From contig NZ_QUQV01000005.1 of the NCBI RefSeq assembly GCF_003400205.1, positions 265,423 through 329,422 on the forward strand: a DNA stretch of 64,000 nucleotides, read 5' to 3'. This DNA comes from Bacillus sp. HNG. Lineage in GTDB: Bacteria > Bacillota > Bacilli > Bacillales > Bacillaceae_L. This document shows, piece by piece, positions 18,902 to 28,437 of the stretch; the stretch's first letter is position 1, and the number at the start of each line of letters is the position of its first letter. The notes beneath the pieces were generated by a model. That model made no database searches and had not been told where the DNA came from. It saw only the letters and a list, made by a program, of their open reading frames with translations. A program made the translations under genes and the position numbers.

Positions 18902-20800
18902 TTAACGCACCCCCATTTCTTGTTGTAATTGGTGTAAAAACGCAAAACAATTCGTACCAATATGGATAAAGTCGTTTATTCCTACGTTTCGATAGAATTC
19001 TTCATTTTCTTGTTTCCCCGCGATAAACATGCAAACACCTGGGTTCAATTTTTTTAAATCATTGCATATATCAGTGGCCATTTCCTTGTAAGAGTCATCT
19101 TTCCCGCAAATAATATAGGTTGTTAGATTCATTGTTTTGGCGCCTTCAATCGCATCTCTTGCTGTTAAGTATCCATCGTTTTTTATGACCTGGAAGCCAC
19201 CCGCTTCAAAAAATCCTGTAATAAAATCAGCTCTTGGTTTATGTTCTGGTATAGAACCTAAATTAATTAAACCGACTTTAGGTTGCTCACCAGAAGTTTC
19301 AAGATACTGCTCAGATGCTTGTCGAAGTTGCTCAAAGCTTTCTGAAATTCTTACCGGTGATATACGGTTGATGGATATAACCGCTTCATTACTTTCATAT
19401 ATTGATTTTGTTTTGGTGTATGGGATGGGCTTTTCCTGGATATTTGCATACATATTTGTACCGACTATTTTTTCTTTTCGATCGTTCACATTTTTTTGTC
19501 TTTCTTGTAAAACTAATGAGATCCTTTCTTGAACCGTTCCTGCTTTCAACGCTTCAAGCATTCCACCCTCTGATTCAATTTCGTTTAACAACTCCCATGC
19601 TTTTTCTGCCAGTTCATGGGTCAATGTTTCCACATACCAAGAACCGCCCGCGGGATCAATCACCTTATTTAGGAAGGATTCTTCACGAAGAATAGATTGC
19701 GTATTTCTAGCAATCCTTCTTGAAAAAGAATCTGAGGTTTTGATTGGTTCATCAAACGCTGAAACATGGAGGCTATCAATTCCGCCTACAATTGCAGAAA
19801 ATGCTTCTATTGTCGAACGTAGCATATTAACATAAGGATCATAAATCGTTTTCGTAAATGCAGATGTTCTTGCATGGATATACATTTTACAAGAATCTTC
19901 ATTTCCTCCATATGCTTCAATGATTGTCTTCCAAAGAATTTTGGCAGCTCTTAATTTGGCAATTTCCATAAAAACATTGGAACCAATTGAAAAAGAAAAT
20001 GTCATTCGTGGGGCAATTTGATCAACAGTAAGCCCTCTATCTAGTAATTCGCTCATATATTCAATGGCAGTACCCATTGTAAAAGCAAGTTCTTGAACTG
20101 CACTTGCACCACCATTATGGTATGGTTCTCCTTTTACAAGAATCGTTCTTAACTTTGGTTGATTTTCCATCACCCATTCTACGGATTCTGCTAATTGGTC
20201 ATAGGCAGCTTTTGGTTTCATAGATAACTGCCCCGTTTCCACTAATATTGCAAGTGGATCCATACCGATTGTTCCAGTTAAAGATTCTGTTTTTACGTGT
20301 GATTGGATAAGTGATAAAAATACTAACAAGTCAGTTTGAGCATCGATTAGGAGAGGCGAATTAGTCAGTGAAATTCCGTTGAATGCCTTCTCAATATCTT
20401 CTTCTGTATGTAATGCAAGCCCCTTATACGAGCCATTTTTCGGTTGCAAGGTAAAATGAATCATCGTTTGACCGTTTTGAAGGGCTTCCCTAATTACAGT
20501 GTTAAACTCCTCAGGCGTTTTTAAGTCTATTTCCTGACTAACATGCCACGGTTGATTTAAATAACCTGTGAGTTTTGAGCCACGCACTCTTGAGCCTTCA
20601 CCAGGCATATCGTTTAGAAACGGTATTTTCTGAACATCTTTCTTCGTATAAATAGGTTTCAGTGTAATTTTTTCATAGGTTTGTTTATGTAATTTTTCAA
20701 TGGGTTTTCCTTTTAATGATTTTTCAGCTTCCTGTTGCCATGTCTCGTAATCTATGGTCGGGAAGATAATATTCTGGAATTCTTTCGATTGTTTCGTCAC
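18902..20800 (-). CDS. mutA: Methylmalonyl-CoA mutase small subunit
   Basis: 632-residue partner of MutB. It keeps the barrel (for example PRMTFSFSIGSNVFMEIAKLRAAKILW and the HARTSAFTKTIYDPYVNMLR region), but the expected B12-ligand motif is replaced by GSIPEHKPRADF, so it should not bind cobalamin. This is the normal state of small subunits. Start is GTG 20800 with AGAGGGGA upstream. First gene of the operon, behind a good sigma-A promoter and a cre site. Confidence 0.93.
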   Translation of the reverse strand: MTKQSKEFQNIIFPTIDYETWQQEAEKSLKGKPIEKLHKQTYEKITLKPIYTKKDVQKIPFLNDMPGEGSRVRGSKLTGYLNQPWHVSQEIDLKTPEEFNTVIREALQNGQTMIHFTLQPKNGSYKGLALHTEEDIEKAFNGISLTNSPLLIDAQTDLLVFLSLIQSHVKTESLTGTIGMDPLAILVETGQLSMKPKAAYDQLAESVEWVMENQPKLRTILVKGEPYHNGGASAVQELAFTMGTAIEYMSELLDRGLTVDQIAPRMTFSFSIGSNVFMEIAKLRAAKILWKTIIEAYGGNEDSCKMYIHARTSAFTKTIYDPYVNMLRSTIEAFSAIVGGIDSLHVSAFDEPIKTSDSFSRRIARNTQSILREESFLNKVIDPAGGSWYVETLTHELAEKAWELLNEIESEGGMLEALKAGTVQERISLVLQERQKNVNDRKEKIVGTNMYANIQEKPIPYTKTKSIYESNEAVISINRISPVRISESFEQLRQASEQYLETSGEQPKVGLINLGSIPEHKPRADFITGFFEAGGFQVIKNDGYLTARDAIEGAKTMNLTTYIICGKDDSYKEMATDICNDLKKLNPGVCMFIAGKQENEEFYRNVGINDFIHIGTNCFAFLHQLQQEMGVR

Positions 20801-20816
20801 AAGGCTTTCCCCTCTT

Positions 20817-20832
20817 TCGAAATCGTTTTCAA
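20817..20832 (-). promoter_or_regulatory. cre (CcpA) site in the mutAB-meaB leader
   Basis: The minus strand reads TTGAAAACGATTTCGA, 15 of 16 matches to WTGNAARCGNWWWCAW. It lies just after the promoter, a position where CcpA blocks transcription. Confidence 0.65.
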
Positions 20833-20842
20833 CTATAATTTA

Positions 20843-20871
20843 ATTTTAGTATATATATTGGGTTGTCGCAA
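20843..20871 (-). promoter_or_regulatory. Sigma-A promoter of mutA-mutB-meaB
   Basis: TTGCGA, a 17-bp spacer and TAAAAT on the minus strand, 43 bp upstream of the mutA start codon. Confidence 0.7.
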
Positions 20872-20904
20872 TGAATAGATGGAAGATTAAAAAAGGTCTT
20901 GGGG

Positions 20905-21155
20905 CATGCGTCTTCGATTTTTGTCCTAGTTTGTAACGTTAGATTGGTTTTGCGGGACATGCTCCTTCTTATTTCGCGGTAGCGTGTACCACTAGATTGG
21001 TCTTGCGGGGCATACTTCCTTCTTGTTTGTCCTAGCGTGTACCTCTAGGACCATCTTACGGTGCATACTTCTTGAAATTCCGAGTTAGAATGTACCTCTA
21101 GAAAAGCCTTACGCCACATGCTTCCTTCAATTATTATGCTAGCATGTAAAGATAG
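20905..21155. repeat. 53-bp-period degenerate tandem array (array A)
   Basis: Units begin with CATGC or CATAC at 20905, 20958, 21011, 21064 and 21117, exactly 53 bp apart, with a partial fifth unit. Conserved pieces are CATRCTTCYTT, TAGCGTGTACC, CTAGA and TTRCGG, with diverged sequence between. Units contain an imperfect inverted repeat (ACATGCT/AGCGTGT). It fills the mutA-bkdB gap. No gene is supported here; a weak open frame across it follows the repeats. Confidence 0.85.
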
Positions 21156-21221
21156 TTCCCTTTCACCATACTCGCCAGTTGAAAAAATCATATTATACCT
21201 CATTAGAATTTTTCTCCACAT

Positions 21222-21252
21222 AAAAAAAAGACACTGCATTGCAATGTCTTTA
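21222..21252 (-). terminator. Terminator of the bkd operon
   Basis: Minus-strand AAAGACATTGC / GCAGTGTCTTT hairpin and eight T residues, overlapping the bkdB stop codon. Confidence 0.85.
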
Positions 21253-22533
21253 GTAAATAGATGTATTTTCTTTAGAAGTATTCTCGATGATTTCCTTTAC
21301 TCGTGCAAGGAAGCGGCCGCAAACTAGGCCATCCAACACACGATGGTCAAGTGACATACAGAGGTTCACCATGTGACGAACCGCAATCATGCCATCGATG
21401 ATAACTGGTCGTTGCACGATGGATTCCACCTGTAAAATCGCTGCCTGCGGATAATTGATTATCCCCATCGACTGAACAGAACCAAACGAACCTGTATTAT
21501 TTACTGTGAATGTACCACCCTGCATATCATCTGCTGATAGTTTTCCAGCTCGTACTTTAGCAGCTAGCTCAGTAATCTCTCTTGCAATTCCCTTAATTGA
21601 TTTCTCATCCGCATTCTTAATCACAGGAACAAAGAGAGCATCCTCTGTTGCAACCGCAATTGAAATATTAATATCTTTTTTCTGAATAATTTTATCTCCC
21701 GCCCACATTGAATTAATTTGTGGGAACTCCTTAAGTGCTTGAGCAACGGCTTTTACGAAGAAGGCAAAAAATGTAAGATTGAAGCCTTCCTTTTGTTTAA
21801 AATCATTTTTAATTGAATTTCTATATTGAACCATTTTTGTTGCATCGACTTCAACCATTGTCCAAGCATGAGGAATCTCATGCTTGCTACGAAGCATGTT
21901 TGATGCAATTGCCTTTCGAACACCTGTTACAGGAATTTCAACATCGCCAGCTGTTACAGGTACCGTTGGTGCAGGTGTTGGTTTTGTAGTTCGTTCACTT
22001 GTCACTTGCTGAACCGTAGCTTGAGTTGTCACTTTTTCAACTTTCTGACCAGCAATTGGAATTTGTCCAGACTCGATTAATTTTTGCAGGTCTTTACGGG
22101 TAATTCTTCCACCTGCACCCGTCCCTTGTACCTGCGCAAGATCAATATTATGTTCCTGTGAAAGCTTTAGAACAGCAGGTGAATATCGTAATTTTTTCGT
22201 CGTATCACTTGGCTCAGCAGACACATTTACAGCCTTTTCAAGAGTTTCTTCTTTTACAGTTGGTTGAGGTGCCGTTTGTTCAGTTCCAGCACCAACAGTT
22301 TCAATGACGCAAATCACCTCACCTACTGCTAGCGTTTCTCCTTCTTCCGCAATAAGCTCTGTAATAGTTCCTGAAAAAGAGGAAGGTACTTCTGCATTTA
22401 CTTTATCTGTCATTACTTCAGCTAAAGGATCATATTTGTTTACGGTATCCCCAACTGCTACAAGCCATTTACTAATCGTCCCCTCTGTAACACTCTCACC
22501 AAGCTGGGGCATTGTTATTTTTTCAGTTGCCAC
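21250..22533 (-). CDS. bkdB: Branched-chain 2-oxo acid dehydrogenase E2 (lipoamide acyltransferase)
   Basis: Core acyltransferase of the branched-chain keto acid dehydrogenase complex. The lipoyl domain (1-80) carries the lipoylated lysine in EVMTDKVNAEVPS. A Pro/Thr-rich linker and the E1/E3-binding domain (RYSPAVLKLSQEH, about 117-150) follow, then a second linker and the catalytic domain (about 200-420) ending in LSLDHRVLDG-type CMSLDHRVLDG. 427 residues is typical. GTG start with AGGAGG 8 nt upstream. Last gene of the operon. Its lipoyl group depends on the LipM pathway (lipM at 60.9 kb). Confidence 0.95.
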   Translation of the reverse strand: MATEKITMPQLGESVTEGTISKWLVAVGDTVNKYDPLAEVMTDKVNAEVPSSFSGTITELIAEEGETLAVGEVICVIETVGAGTEQTAPQPTVKEETLEKAVNVSAEPSDTTKKLRYSPAVLKLSQEHNIDLAQVQGTGAGGRITRKDLQKLIESGQIPIAGQKVEKVTTQATVQQVTSERTTKPTPAPTVPVTAGDVEIPVTGVRKAIASNMLRSKHEIPHAWTMVEVDATKMVQYRNSIKNDFKQKEGFNLTFFAFFVKAVAQALKEFPQINSMWAGDKIIQKKDINISIAVATEDALFVPVIKNADEKSIKGIAREITELAAKVRAGKLSADDMQGGTFTVNNTGSFGSVQSMGIINYPQAAILQVESIVQRPVIIDGMIAVRHMVNLCMSLDHRVLDGLVCGRFLARVKEIIENTSKENTSIY

Positions 22534-22561
22534 TCATAAAACCTCCTCTGTATAGTAGCAA

Positions 22562-23545
22562 TTAGAATTCTGCAAGCTCTCTCATTGCCTTTTCTACTTT
22601 ATCTGGATTGACCATAAAGTATTTTTCCATCGTTGGTGCATATGGCATTGCAGGTACATCTGGTCCGGCAAGTCGCTTAATTGGGGCATCTAAATCAAAC
22701 AAGCAGTTTTCAGCAATGATGGCAGCAACTTCCCCCATAATGCTTCCTTCTTTATTGTCTTCCGTTACCAATAGCACTTTACCCGTTTTCGAAGCTGCTT
22801 CAATGATTGCTTCTTTATCTAGCGGATAAACTGTACGTAAATCAAGGATATGTGCCTGAATGCCATCTTTCGCGAGGCGCTCTGCAGCCTGTAAAGCAAA
22901 GTGAACACATAAACCGTACGTAATAACCGTGATATCCTCTCCCTCACGCTTCACATCTGCTTTACCAATTGGTAATACATAATCATCTTCAGGTACTTCA
23001 CCTTTGATTAAGCGATAAGCACGCTTATGTTCAAAAAATAACACTGGATCTTCATCACGAATTGCCGCCTTCAGCAAGCCTTTTACATCATAAGGGGTAG
23101 AAGGCATCACAATTTTTAATCCTGGTTGGTTGGCAAAAACCGCTTCAACAGATTGTGAGTGGTAAAGTGCCCCATGTACACCTCCACCATAAGGAGCTCT
23201 AATTGTGATTGGGCAATTCCAATCATTGTTTGAACGGTATCGAATTTTAGCCGCTTCAGAGATAATTTGATTGACTGCAGGCATAATAAAATCTGCAAAC
23301 TGCATTTCTGCAATAGGTCTCATTCCATACATGGCTGCACCTATACCAACCCCTGCAATAGCTGACTCAGCTAAAGGGGTGTCCATTACTCGTTGCTCGC
23401 CAAATTGTTCATAAAGTCCATTTGTCGCCTTAAATACTCCGCCTTTTTTCCCTACATCCTCACCTAGGATAAAAACCTTAGGATCTCGTTCCATTTCTTC
23501 TCGAATTGCCATTGTTACGGCATCAATATATGAAATTACAGGCAT
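22562..23545 (-). CDS. bkdAB: Branched-chain 2-oxo acid dehydrogenase E1 beta subunit
   Basis: 327-residue beta subunit of the thiamine-diphosphate E1 heterotetramer. It shows the transketolase pyrimidine-domain landmarks GEDVGKKGGVFKATNGL, DTPLAESAIAGVGIGAA and RAPYGGGVHGALYHSQSVEA, and the C-terminal transketolase domain. Follows bkdAA after 12 nt. Full length with no lesions. Confidence 0.95.
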   Translation of the reverse strand: MPVISYIDAVTMAIREEMERDPKVFILGEDVGKKGGVFKATNGLYEQFGEQRVMDTPLAESAIAGVGIGAAMYGMRPIAEMQFADFIMPAVNQIISEAAKIRYRSNNDWNCPITIRAPYGGGVHGALYHSQSVEAVFANQPGLKIVMPSTPYDVKGLLKAAIRDEDPVLFFEHKRAYRLIKGEVPEDDYVLPIGKADVKREGEDITVITYGLCVHFALQAAERLAKDGIQAHILDLRTVYPLDKEAIIEAASKTGKVLLVTEDNKEGSIMGEVAAIIAENCLFDLDAPIKRLAGPDVPAMPYAPTMEKYFMVNPDKVEKAMRELAEF

Positions 23546-23557
23546 TCTTTTTCCCCC

Positions 23558-24553
23558 TTACTGTTCCGCGTAAACATGTTTAAGTGCATATTCCGGCTCT
23601 GCATATGGTGCATTTTCTGCATAATCGGTCGCTTCATTAACTAGTCCTGCAACACGTTCTCCAATTTCCTTTTCTTTCTCCTCATCTAAAACTTCGATTT
23701 CCTTTAAATAATTTGCAAAAGAAAGGATTGGATCATTCTTTTTCGCTTCTGCCACTTCTTCCCGTTCACGGTATGCACGATCATCATCATCCGAAGAGTG
23801 TGCAGTTAAACGGTATGAGACAGTTTCAACTAAGGTCGGACCTTCACCTCGACGACCTCTATCCGCTGCTTCTTTAACTGCTTTGTATACTTCTAGTGGG
23901 TCATTTCCATCCACCGTTACACCTGGCATTCCATATCCAATGGCACGGTCAGAAATTTTTTCGCAAGCTACTTGCTTTTCATAAGGGACTGAAATGGCGT
24001 ATTTATTGTTCTCACACATGAAGATGACTGGAAGCTTATGAACCGCTGCGAAGTTCGCACCTTCATGGAAATCTCCCTGATTTGAAGAACCTTCTCCAAA
24101 TGTCACAAATGTAACTAAATCCTTTCCTTCCATTCTTCCCCCGAGCGCAACACCGACGGCATGTGGAACCTGAGTTGTTACAGGAGATGAACCCGTTACA
24201 ATTCGATTTTTCTTTTGTCCAAAATGACCTGGCATTTGACGTCCACCCGAATTCGGGTCTTCTGCCTTCGCAAATCCAGATAACATTAATTCCTTTGCTG
24301 TCATTCCGAATGTCAAAACCACTCCCATGTCGCGGTAATATGGCAATACATAATCTTTTTCACGGTCAAGTGCAAAGGCTGCACCTACTTGGGCCGCTTC
24401 CTGCCCTTGGCAGGAAATAACAAATGGAATTTTTCCAGCGCGGTTTAACAACCACATTCTTTCATCTATTTTTCTAGCTAACAGCATGGTTTCATACATT
24501 TCAAGAACTGCATCATCACTTAAACCCAATGCTTGATGACGATTTTCGGTCAT
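23558..24553 (-). CDS. bkdAA: Branched-chain 2-oxo acid dehydrogenase E1 alpha subunit
   Basis: 331-residue alpha subunit that binds thiamine diphosphate through the GEGSSNQGDFHEGANFAAV motif (GDG-like start, NN in CENNKYAISVP). The phosphorylation-loop region YRLTAHSSDDDDR is conserved. It decarboxylates the keto acids of Val, Leu and Ile. Lies between lpdV and bkdAB in the standard Bacillus order. Confidence 0.95.
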   Translation of the reverse strand: MTENRHQALGLSDDAVLEMYETMLLARKIDERMWLLNRAGKIPFVISCQGQEAAQVGAAFALDREKDYVLPYYRDMGVVLTFGMTAKELMLSGFAKAEDPNSGGRQMPGHFGQKKNRIVTGSSPVTTQVPHAVGVALGGRMEGKDLVTFVTFGEGSSNQGDFHEGANFAAVHKLPVIFMCENNKYAISVPYEKQVACEKISDRAIGYGMPGVTVDGNDPLEVYKAVKEAADRGRRGEGPTLVETVSYRLTAHSSDDDDRAYREREEVAEAKKNDPILSFANYLKEIEVLDEEKEKEIGERVAGLVNEATDYAENAPYAEPEYALKHVYAEQ

Positions 24554-24632
24554 GAAAATACCTCCCTAAAAAATCATTATTAACTAATCGGACAAGCCCG
24601 CCATATTAAAAAATATTAGTAGCGTGAATAAT

Positions 24633-26054
24633 TTATGCGTGTATTGCCTTTCCATCAACAGCTAAAGCTGCCTCTCCAATTGCTTCAGATAAGGTTGGGT
24701 GTGGATGGATTGTGTGGGCAATCTCCCAAGGTGTTGCATCTAGTACTCTCGCTAGACCAGCCTCTGATATCATATCTGTTACGTGTGGACCAATCATATG
24801 AACTCCTAATAAATCATCTGTTAGTTCATCAACAACCAATTTTACAAACCCATCAGACTCCCCAAAAACAAGTGCTTTTCCGATTGCTCTAAATGGAAAT
24901 TTACCTACTTTAACAGTAAAGCCTTTCTCTTTTGCTTCTGCTTCAGTAAATCCAACACTAGCAACCTCGGGATTACTGTATACACATTTTGAAACGAGCG
25001 AATAATCCATCGGCGAAGGATTTTCACCTGCAATATGCTCAACAGCAACAATTCCCTCATGAGAAGCTACATGTGCAAGTTGTAGCCCACCAATGACATC
25101 GCCAATCGCATAAATATGGGATTCTTTTGTTTGGAAGAATTCATTTGTTGTAACATATCCTTTTTCCAAAACAATCTCCGTATTATCAAGGCCAATATTT
25201 TCAACATTTGCTTGTCGGCCAACAGAAACAAGCACCTTGTCCGCAGAAAAAGATTTAGCTTCACTTTTAAGTTCTGCTTTAATCGTAATCCCTTCTCCTT
25301 TTTCAAGTGTCTCGGGTAAAACTTTCGCACCCGTTACAACTTTTACACCTTTTTTCTTAAGCAACCGCTGCATTTCCTTCGAAATTTCATGATCCTCCGT
25401 AGGAAGAATACGATCGGCATATTCAAGCACTGTTACTTGGACCCCAAAATCGTGAAGCATTGATGCCCATTCTATTCCGATCACACCCCCACCAACGATG
25501 ATCATTGAATTTGGAAGACGATCCATTTGTAAAGCTTCATCAGAGGTTAACACATATTCGCCATCTATTTCGAGTCCAGGTAATGACCTTGGTCTAGAGC
25601 CTGTTGCAATAATGACGTTTTTAGGAATGAGCATTTCATTCTCTTCGCCGTTGTTCATTTCAACAGAAATGGTTCCAGGCATTGGTGAAAAGATTGACGG
25701 ACCTAAAATTCGTCCATAGCCCTCAATCACATCAATTTTCCCTTGTTTCATTAAATGCTGGACACCTTTATATAGTTGTTCAGTGATCTTATTTTTTCGG
25801 TCCTGGACTTTTGAAAAATCAAGCGAAACATCCTTTGTGATGACTCCAAATTCTTCACTTCTCTTTGTAGTTGCATATACTTCTGCACTTCTTAAAAGTG
25901 CCTTACTCGGAATACAGCCTGCATGCAAACAGGTACCACCTAGCTTCCCTTTTTCTACAACTGCCACCTTTAGTTCAAGCTGTGAGGCACGAATGGCAGC
26001 CACATAACCACCGGTGCCGCCACCTAATATCACTAAATCATATTCCTTTGACAT
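24633..26054 (-). CDS. lpdV: Dihydrolipoyl dehydrogenase (E3) of the branched-chain complex
   Basis: 473-residue FAD disulfide oxidoreductase that reoxidises dihydrolipoamide with NAD. Landmarks are GGGTGGYVAAIRA (FAD), GGTCLHAGCIPSKAL with the redox cysteines spaced as CxxxxC, the VGGGVIGIEWASMLHDFG NAD site and the catalytic HTIHPHPTLSEA at the C-terminus. Located within the bkd operon, so it is assigned to this complex. Confidence 0.95.
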   Translation of the reverse strand: MSKEYDLVILGGGTGGYVAAIRASQLELKVAVVEKGKLGGTCLHAGCIPSKALLRSAEVYATTKRSEEFGVITKDVSLDFSKVQDRKNKITEQLYKGVQHLMKQGKIDVIEGYGRILGPSIFSPMPGTISVEMNNGEENEMLIPKNVIIATGSRPRSLPGLEIDGEYVLTSDEALQMDRLPNSMIIVGGGVIGIEWASMLHDFGVQVTVLEYADRILPTEDHEISKEMQRLLKKKGVKVVTGAKVLPETLEKGEGITIKAELKSEAKSFSADKVLVSVGRQANVENIGLDNTEIVLEKGYVTTNEFFQTKESHIYAIGDVIGGLQLAHVASHEGIVAVEHIAGENPSPMDYSLVSKCVYSNPEVASVGFTEAEAKEKGFTVKVGKFPFRAIGKALVFGESDGFVKLVVDELTDDLLGVHMIGPHVTDMISEAGLARVLDATPWEIAHTIHPHPTLSEAIGEAALAVDGKAIHA

Positions 26055-26069
26055 AACCTGTTCACCTTC

Positions 26070-27179
26070 CTATTTTAAGACAGGGGTCCGGAGTTGCTTT
26101 CCGGGATATTCTTTTTCCTTCTCTTCCCCACGGAGTACACGTAATGCACCCTCTGCTAATGCCTGTAATTCGTTCTCACCTGGTTGAATGATGACGTCCG
26201 CTATCCAGTTTACATGGTTGGAAATTTCGGAAATAAATTCATTCCCAAATGCCAATCCACCGGTTAAAATAATCGCATCAACACGCCCAGATAGAGCTGC
26301 ACTTGCCGCTCCTATTTCTTTAGCGATTTGGTACGCCATTGCCTTGTAGACTAGCCTCGCCCTCTCGTCTCCTCTTTCAATCATTCTTTCGACTTCAACA
26401 GCATCGTTGGTACCAAGATATCCAACTAAACCACCTTGACCAACCAGTTTTTTCATAATTTCTTCACGGAAGTACTGACCAGAAAAGCAAAGATCTATTA
26501 AATCCCCTGCAGGAACAGTCCCAGCCCGTTCTGGGCTAAATGGTCCGTCACCATGCAACCCATTATTAACGTCCACCACTTTACCTTGCTTATGGACGCC
26601 AACTGTAATGCCACCGCCCATATGGGTAACGATCAAATTCATTTCTTCATAGGTTTTACCGAGGTCCTTCGCAACTCTTCTCGCAACTGCCTTTTGATTT
26701 AAAGCATGAAAAATGCTTCTTCTTTCAATTAAATGAAAACCTGATATTCTAGCAATGGGTTCAAGTTCGTCAACAACAACAGGATCGACGATATATGGCG
26801 GAATATTTAACCCAGATGCAATTTCATAAGCTAAAATCCCTCCAAGATTCGATGCATGCTGCCCTGCATAACCAATTCTCAAATCATGAAGCATCTCATC
26901 ATTTACTTTATATGTTCCACCTTGTATTGGCTTTAATAATCCACCCCTACCGCAAACTGCGTTTAGTTTTGAAAAATTTATGCCTTCATTATCTAATGTT
27001 TCAAGAATCGTAGTCTTTCGAAATTCATATTGATCGATAATATTCTCATAAGCAGTTAATTCTGATCGATCATGCCGAATTGTCTTCTCAAACACAGAAC
27101 GTTCATTATCATAGACGCCGATTTTTGTGGATGTTGATCCTGGATTGATCACGAGAATCCGATATTCTTTGTCATGCAA
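26070..27179 (-). CDS. buk: Butyrate kinase (branched-chain fatty acid kinase)
   Basis: 369-residue ASKHA acetokinase-family enzyme. It makes ATP from butyryl- or branched acyl-phosphate formed by Ptb. Landmarks are [50 protein letters not shown] and LTGGLAFG. It starts with TTG 27179, eight bases after GGAGG; the nearby ATG is out of frame. Coupled in function to ptb and bcd of the same operon. Confidence 0.94.
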   Translation of the reverse strand: MHDKEYRILVINPGSTSTKIGVYDNERSVFEKTIRHDRSELTAYENIIDQYEFRKTTILETLDNEGINFSKLNAVCGRGGLLKPIQGGTYKVNDEMLHDLRIGYAGQHASNLGGILAYEIASGLNIPPYIVDPVVVDELEPIARISGFHLIERRSIFHALNQKAVARRVAKDLGKTYEEMNLIVTHMGGGITVGVHKQGKVVDVNNGLHGDGPFSPERAGTVPAGDLIDLCFSGQYFREEIMKKLVGQGGLVGYLGTNDAVEVERMIERGDERARLVYKAMAYQIAKEIGAASAALSGRVDAIILTGGLAFGNEFISEISNHVNWIADVIIQPGENELQALAEGALRVLRGEEKEKEYPGKQLRTPVLK

Positions 27180-27261
27180 GATTGAAACCTCCAGTACTTA
27201 AATGCAGTCCTACGATTGTTTTACTATCTCCTATTGCAACTATGAATGGCAAAAAGGTAAA

Positions 27262-27300
27262 AAGGAGGAAAAGCGTAATCTGCCTTCCCCCATCTAAAAG
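27262..27300 (-). terminator. Possible attenuator hairpin between bcd and buk
   Basis: On the minus strand GGGGGAAGGC can pair with GCTTTTCCTCC, followed by TTTTT. It lies mid-operon, 80-120 bp before buk, and might lower expression of the distal genes. Confidence 0.35.
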
Positions 27301-27305
27301 TCCTA

Positions 27306-28403
27306 TTACTTTCTACGACTTAAAATGTGGTGTCCATTTTGTAAAAATTGGCTTCTTGAATTTCTCATTCTTTCAATGCGCTCTTCTGCTAAACGATCAG
27401 CAGCCTGATACGTAGGAATCCCATCTCTTTTCGCAATCTCAATTACTTTTTCAATTGTGTCGTACAGTGATTCAACCTTCTTCAGTGCACGTTCTTGATT
27501 GTACCCGTATAATTCGTCAGCCACATTAATAACTCCACCAGCATTAATCACATAGTCTGGAGCGTAAACAATTCCTAATTCATGGATCATATCTCCATGA
27601 CGAGGTTCTTTTAGCTGATTGTTAGCCGAGCCCGCAATGACTCTCGCCTTTAATTGCGGAATAGTTTCATCATTTACTGTTGCACCTAGTGCGCAAGGTG
27701 CATAAATGTCACACTCGACACTATAAATCTCGTCAGGGTCTACTGCTTTTGCCCCGAAGTCTCTTACTGCCCGGAGAGCAGAATCTTTATTAATGTCAGT
27801 TACAATTAAATTCGCTCCCTCTTCATGAAGGTATTTACAAAGTGTGTATGCTACATTTCCAACTCCTTGAACCGCAACTGTCTTTCCTTCAAGTGAATCA
27901 GTACCAAACGCTTCTTTGGCTGCAGCTTTCATTCCGCGGTATACACCAAATGCAGTTACTGGAGAGGGGTTTCCGGAAGATCCAAACGCAGGTGATATCC
28001 CTGTTACAAAATCGGTTTCTTCGTGGATAATGTCCATATCCGCAACTGTCGTACCTACATCTTCTGCTGTAATATAACGACCATTAAGACCTTGGATATA
28101 ACGTCCAAATGCACGGAACATTTCTTCGTTCTTATCCTTGCGAGGATCGCCAATAATAACAGTTTTGCCTCCGCCAAGATTAAGTCCAGCAGCAGCATTT
28201 TTATAGGTCATGCCTTTTGCCAGTCTTAATGCATCTACAATCGCATCTTCCTCTGAAGCGTATGTCCACATACGAGTACCACCAAGTGCAGGTCCTAATG
28301 TTGTATCATGTATCGCAATAATCGCCTTTAAACCAGATTGTTTGTCCTGACAAAATACTAATTGCTCATAATCAAATTTTTCCATGTAAGAAAAGATTTC
28401 CAT
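27306..28403 (-). CDS. bcd: Leucine dehydrogenase
   Basis: 365-residue NAD-dependent amino acid dehydrogenase that deaminates Leu, Val and Ile to their keto acids, feeding BkdAA/AB/B. The catalytic lysine region [19 protein letters not shown] and the NAD motif VQGVGNVA are intact. Nearly identical in layout to B. subtilis Bcd as I recall it. Second gene of the sigma-L operon. Confidence 0.96.
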   Translation of the reverse strand: MEIFSYMEKFDYEQLVFCQDKQSGLKAIIAIHDTTLGPALGGTRMWTYASEEDAIVDALRLAKGMTYKNAAAGLNLGGGKTVIIGDPRKDKNEEMFRAFGRYIQGLNGRYITAEDVGTTVADMDIIHEETDFVTGISPAFGSSGNPSPVTAFGVYRGMKAAAKEAFGTDSLEGKTVAVQGVGNVAYTLCKYLHEEGANLIVTDINKDSALRAVRDFGAKAVDPDEIYSVECDIYAPCALGATVNDETIPQLKARVIAGSANNQLKEPRHGDMIHELGIVYAPDYVINAGGVINVADELYGYNQERALKKVESLYDTIEKVIEIAKRDGIPTYQAADRLAEERIERMRNSRSQFLQNGHHILSRRK

Positions 28404-28437
28404 TTTGTAGTACCTCCAAAGAATGATGATTAGTTGA

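Noticed and set aside
20905..21155. CRISPR array
   Set aside because: There are no identical short repeats with unique spacers; the whole 53-bp unit is repeated and diverged, and no cas genes are present. The same applies to 63268-63660.
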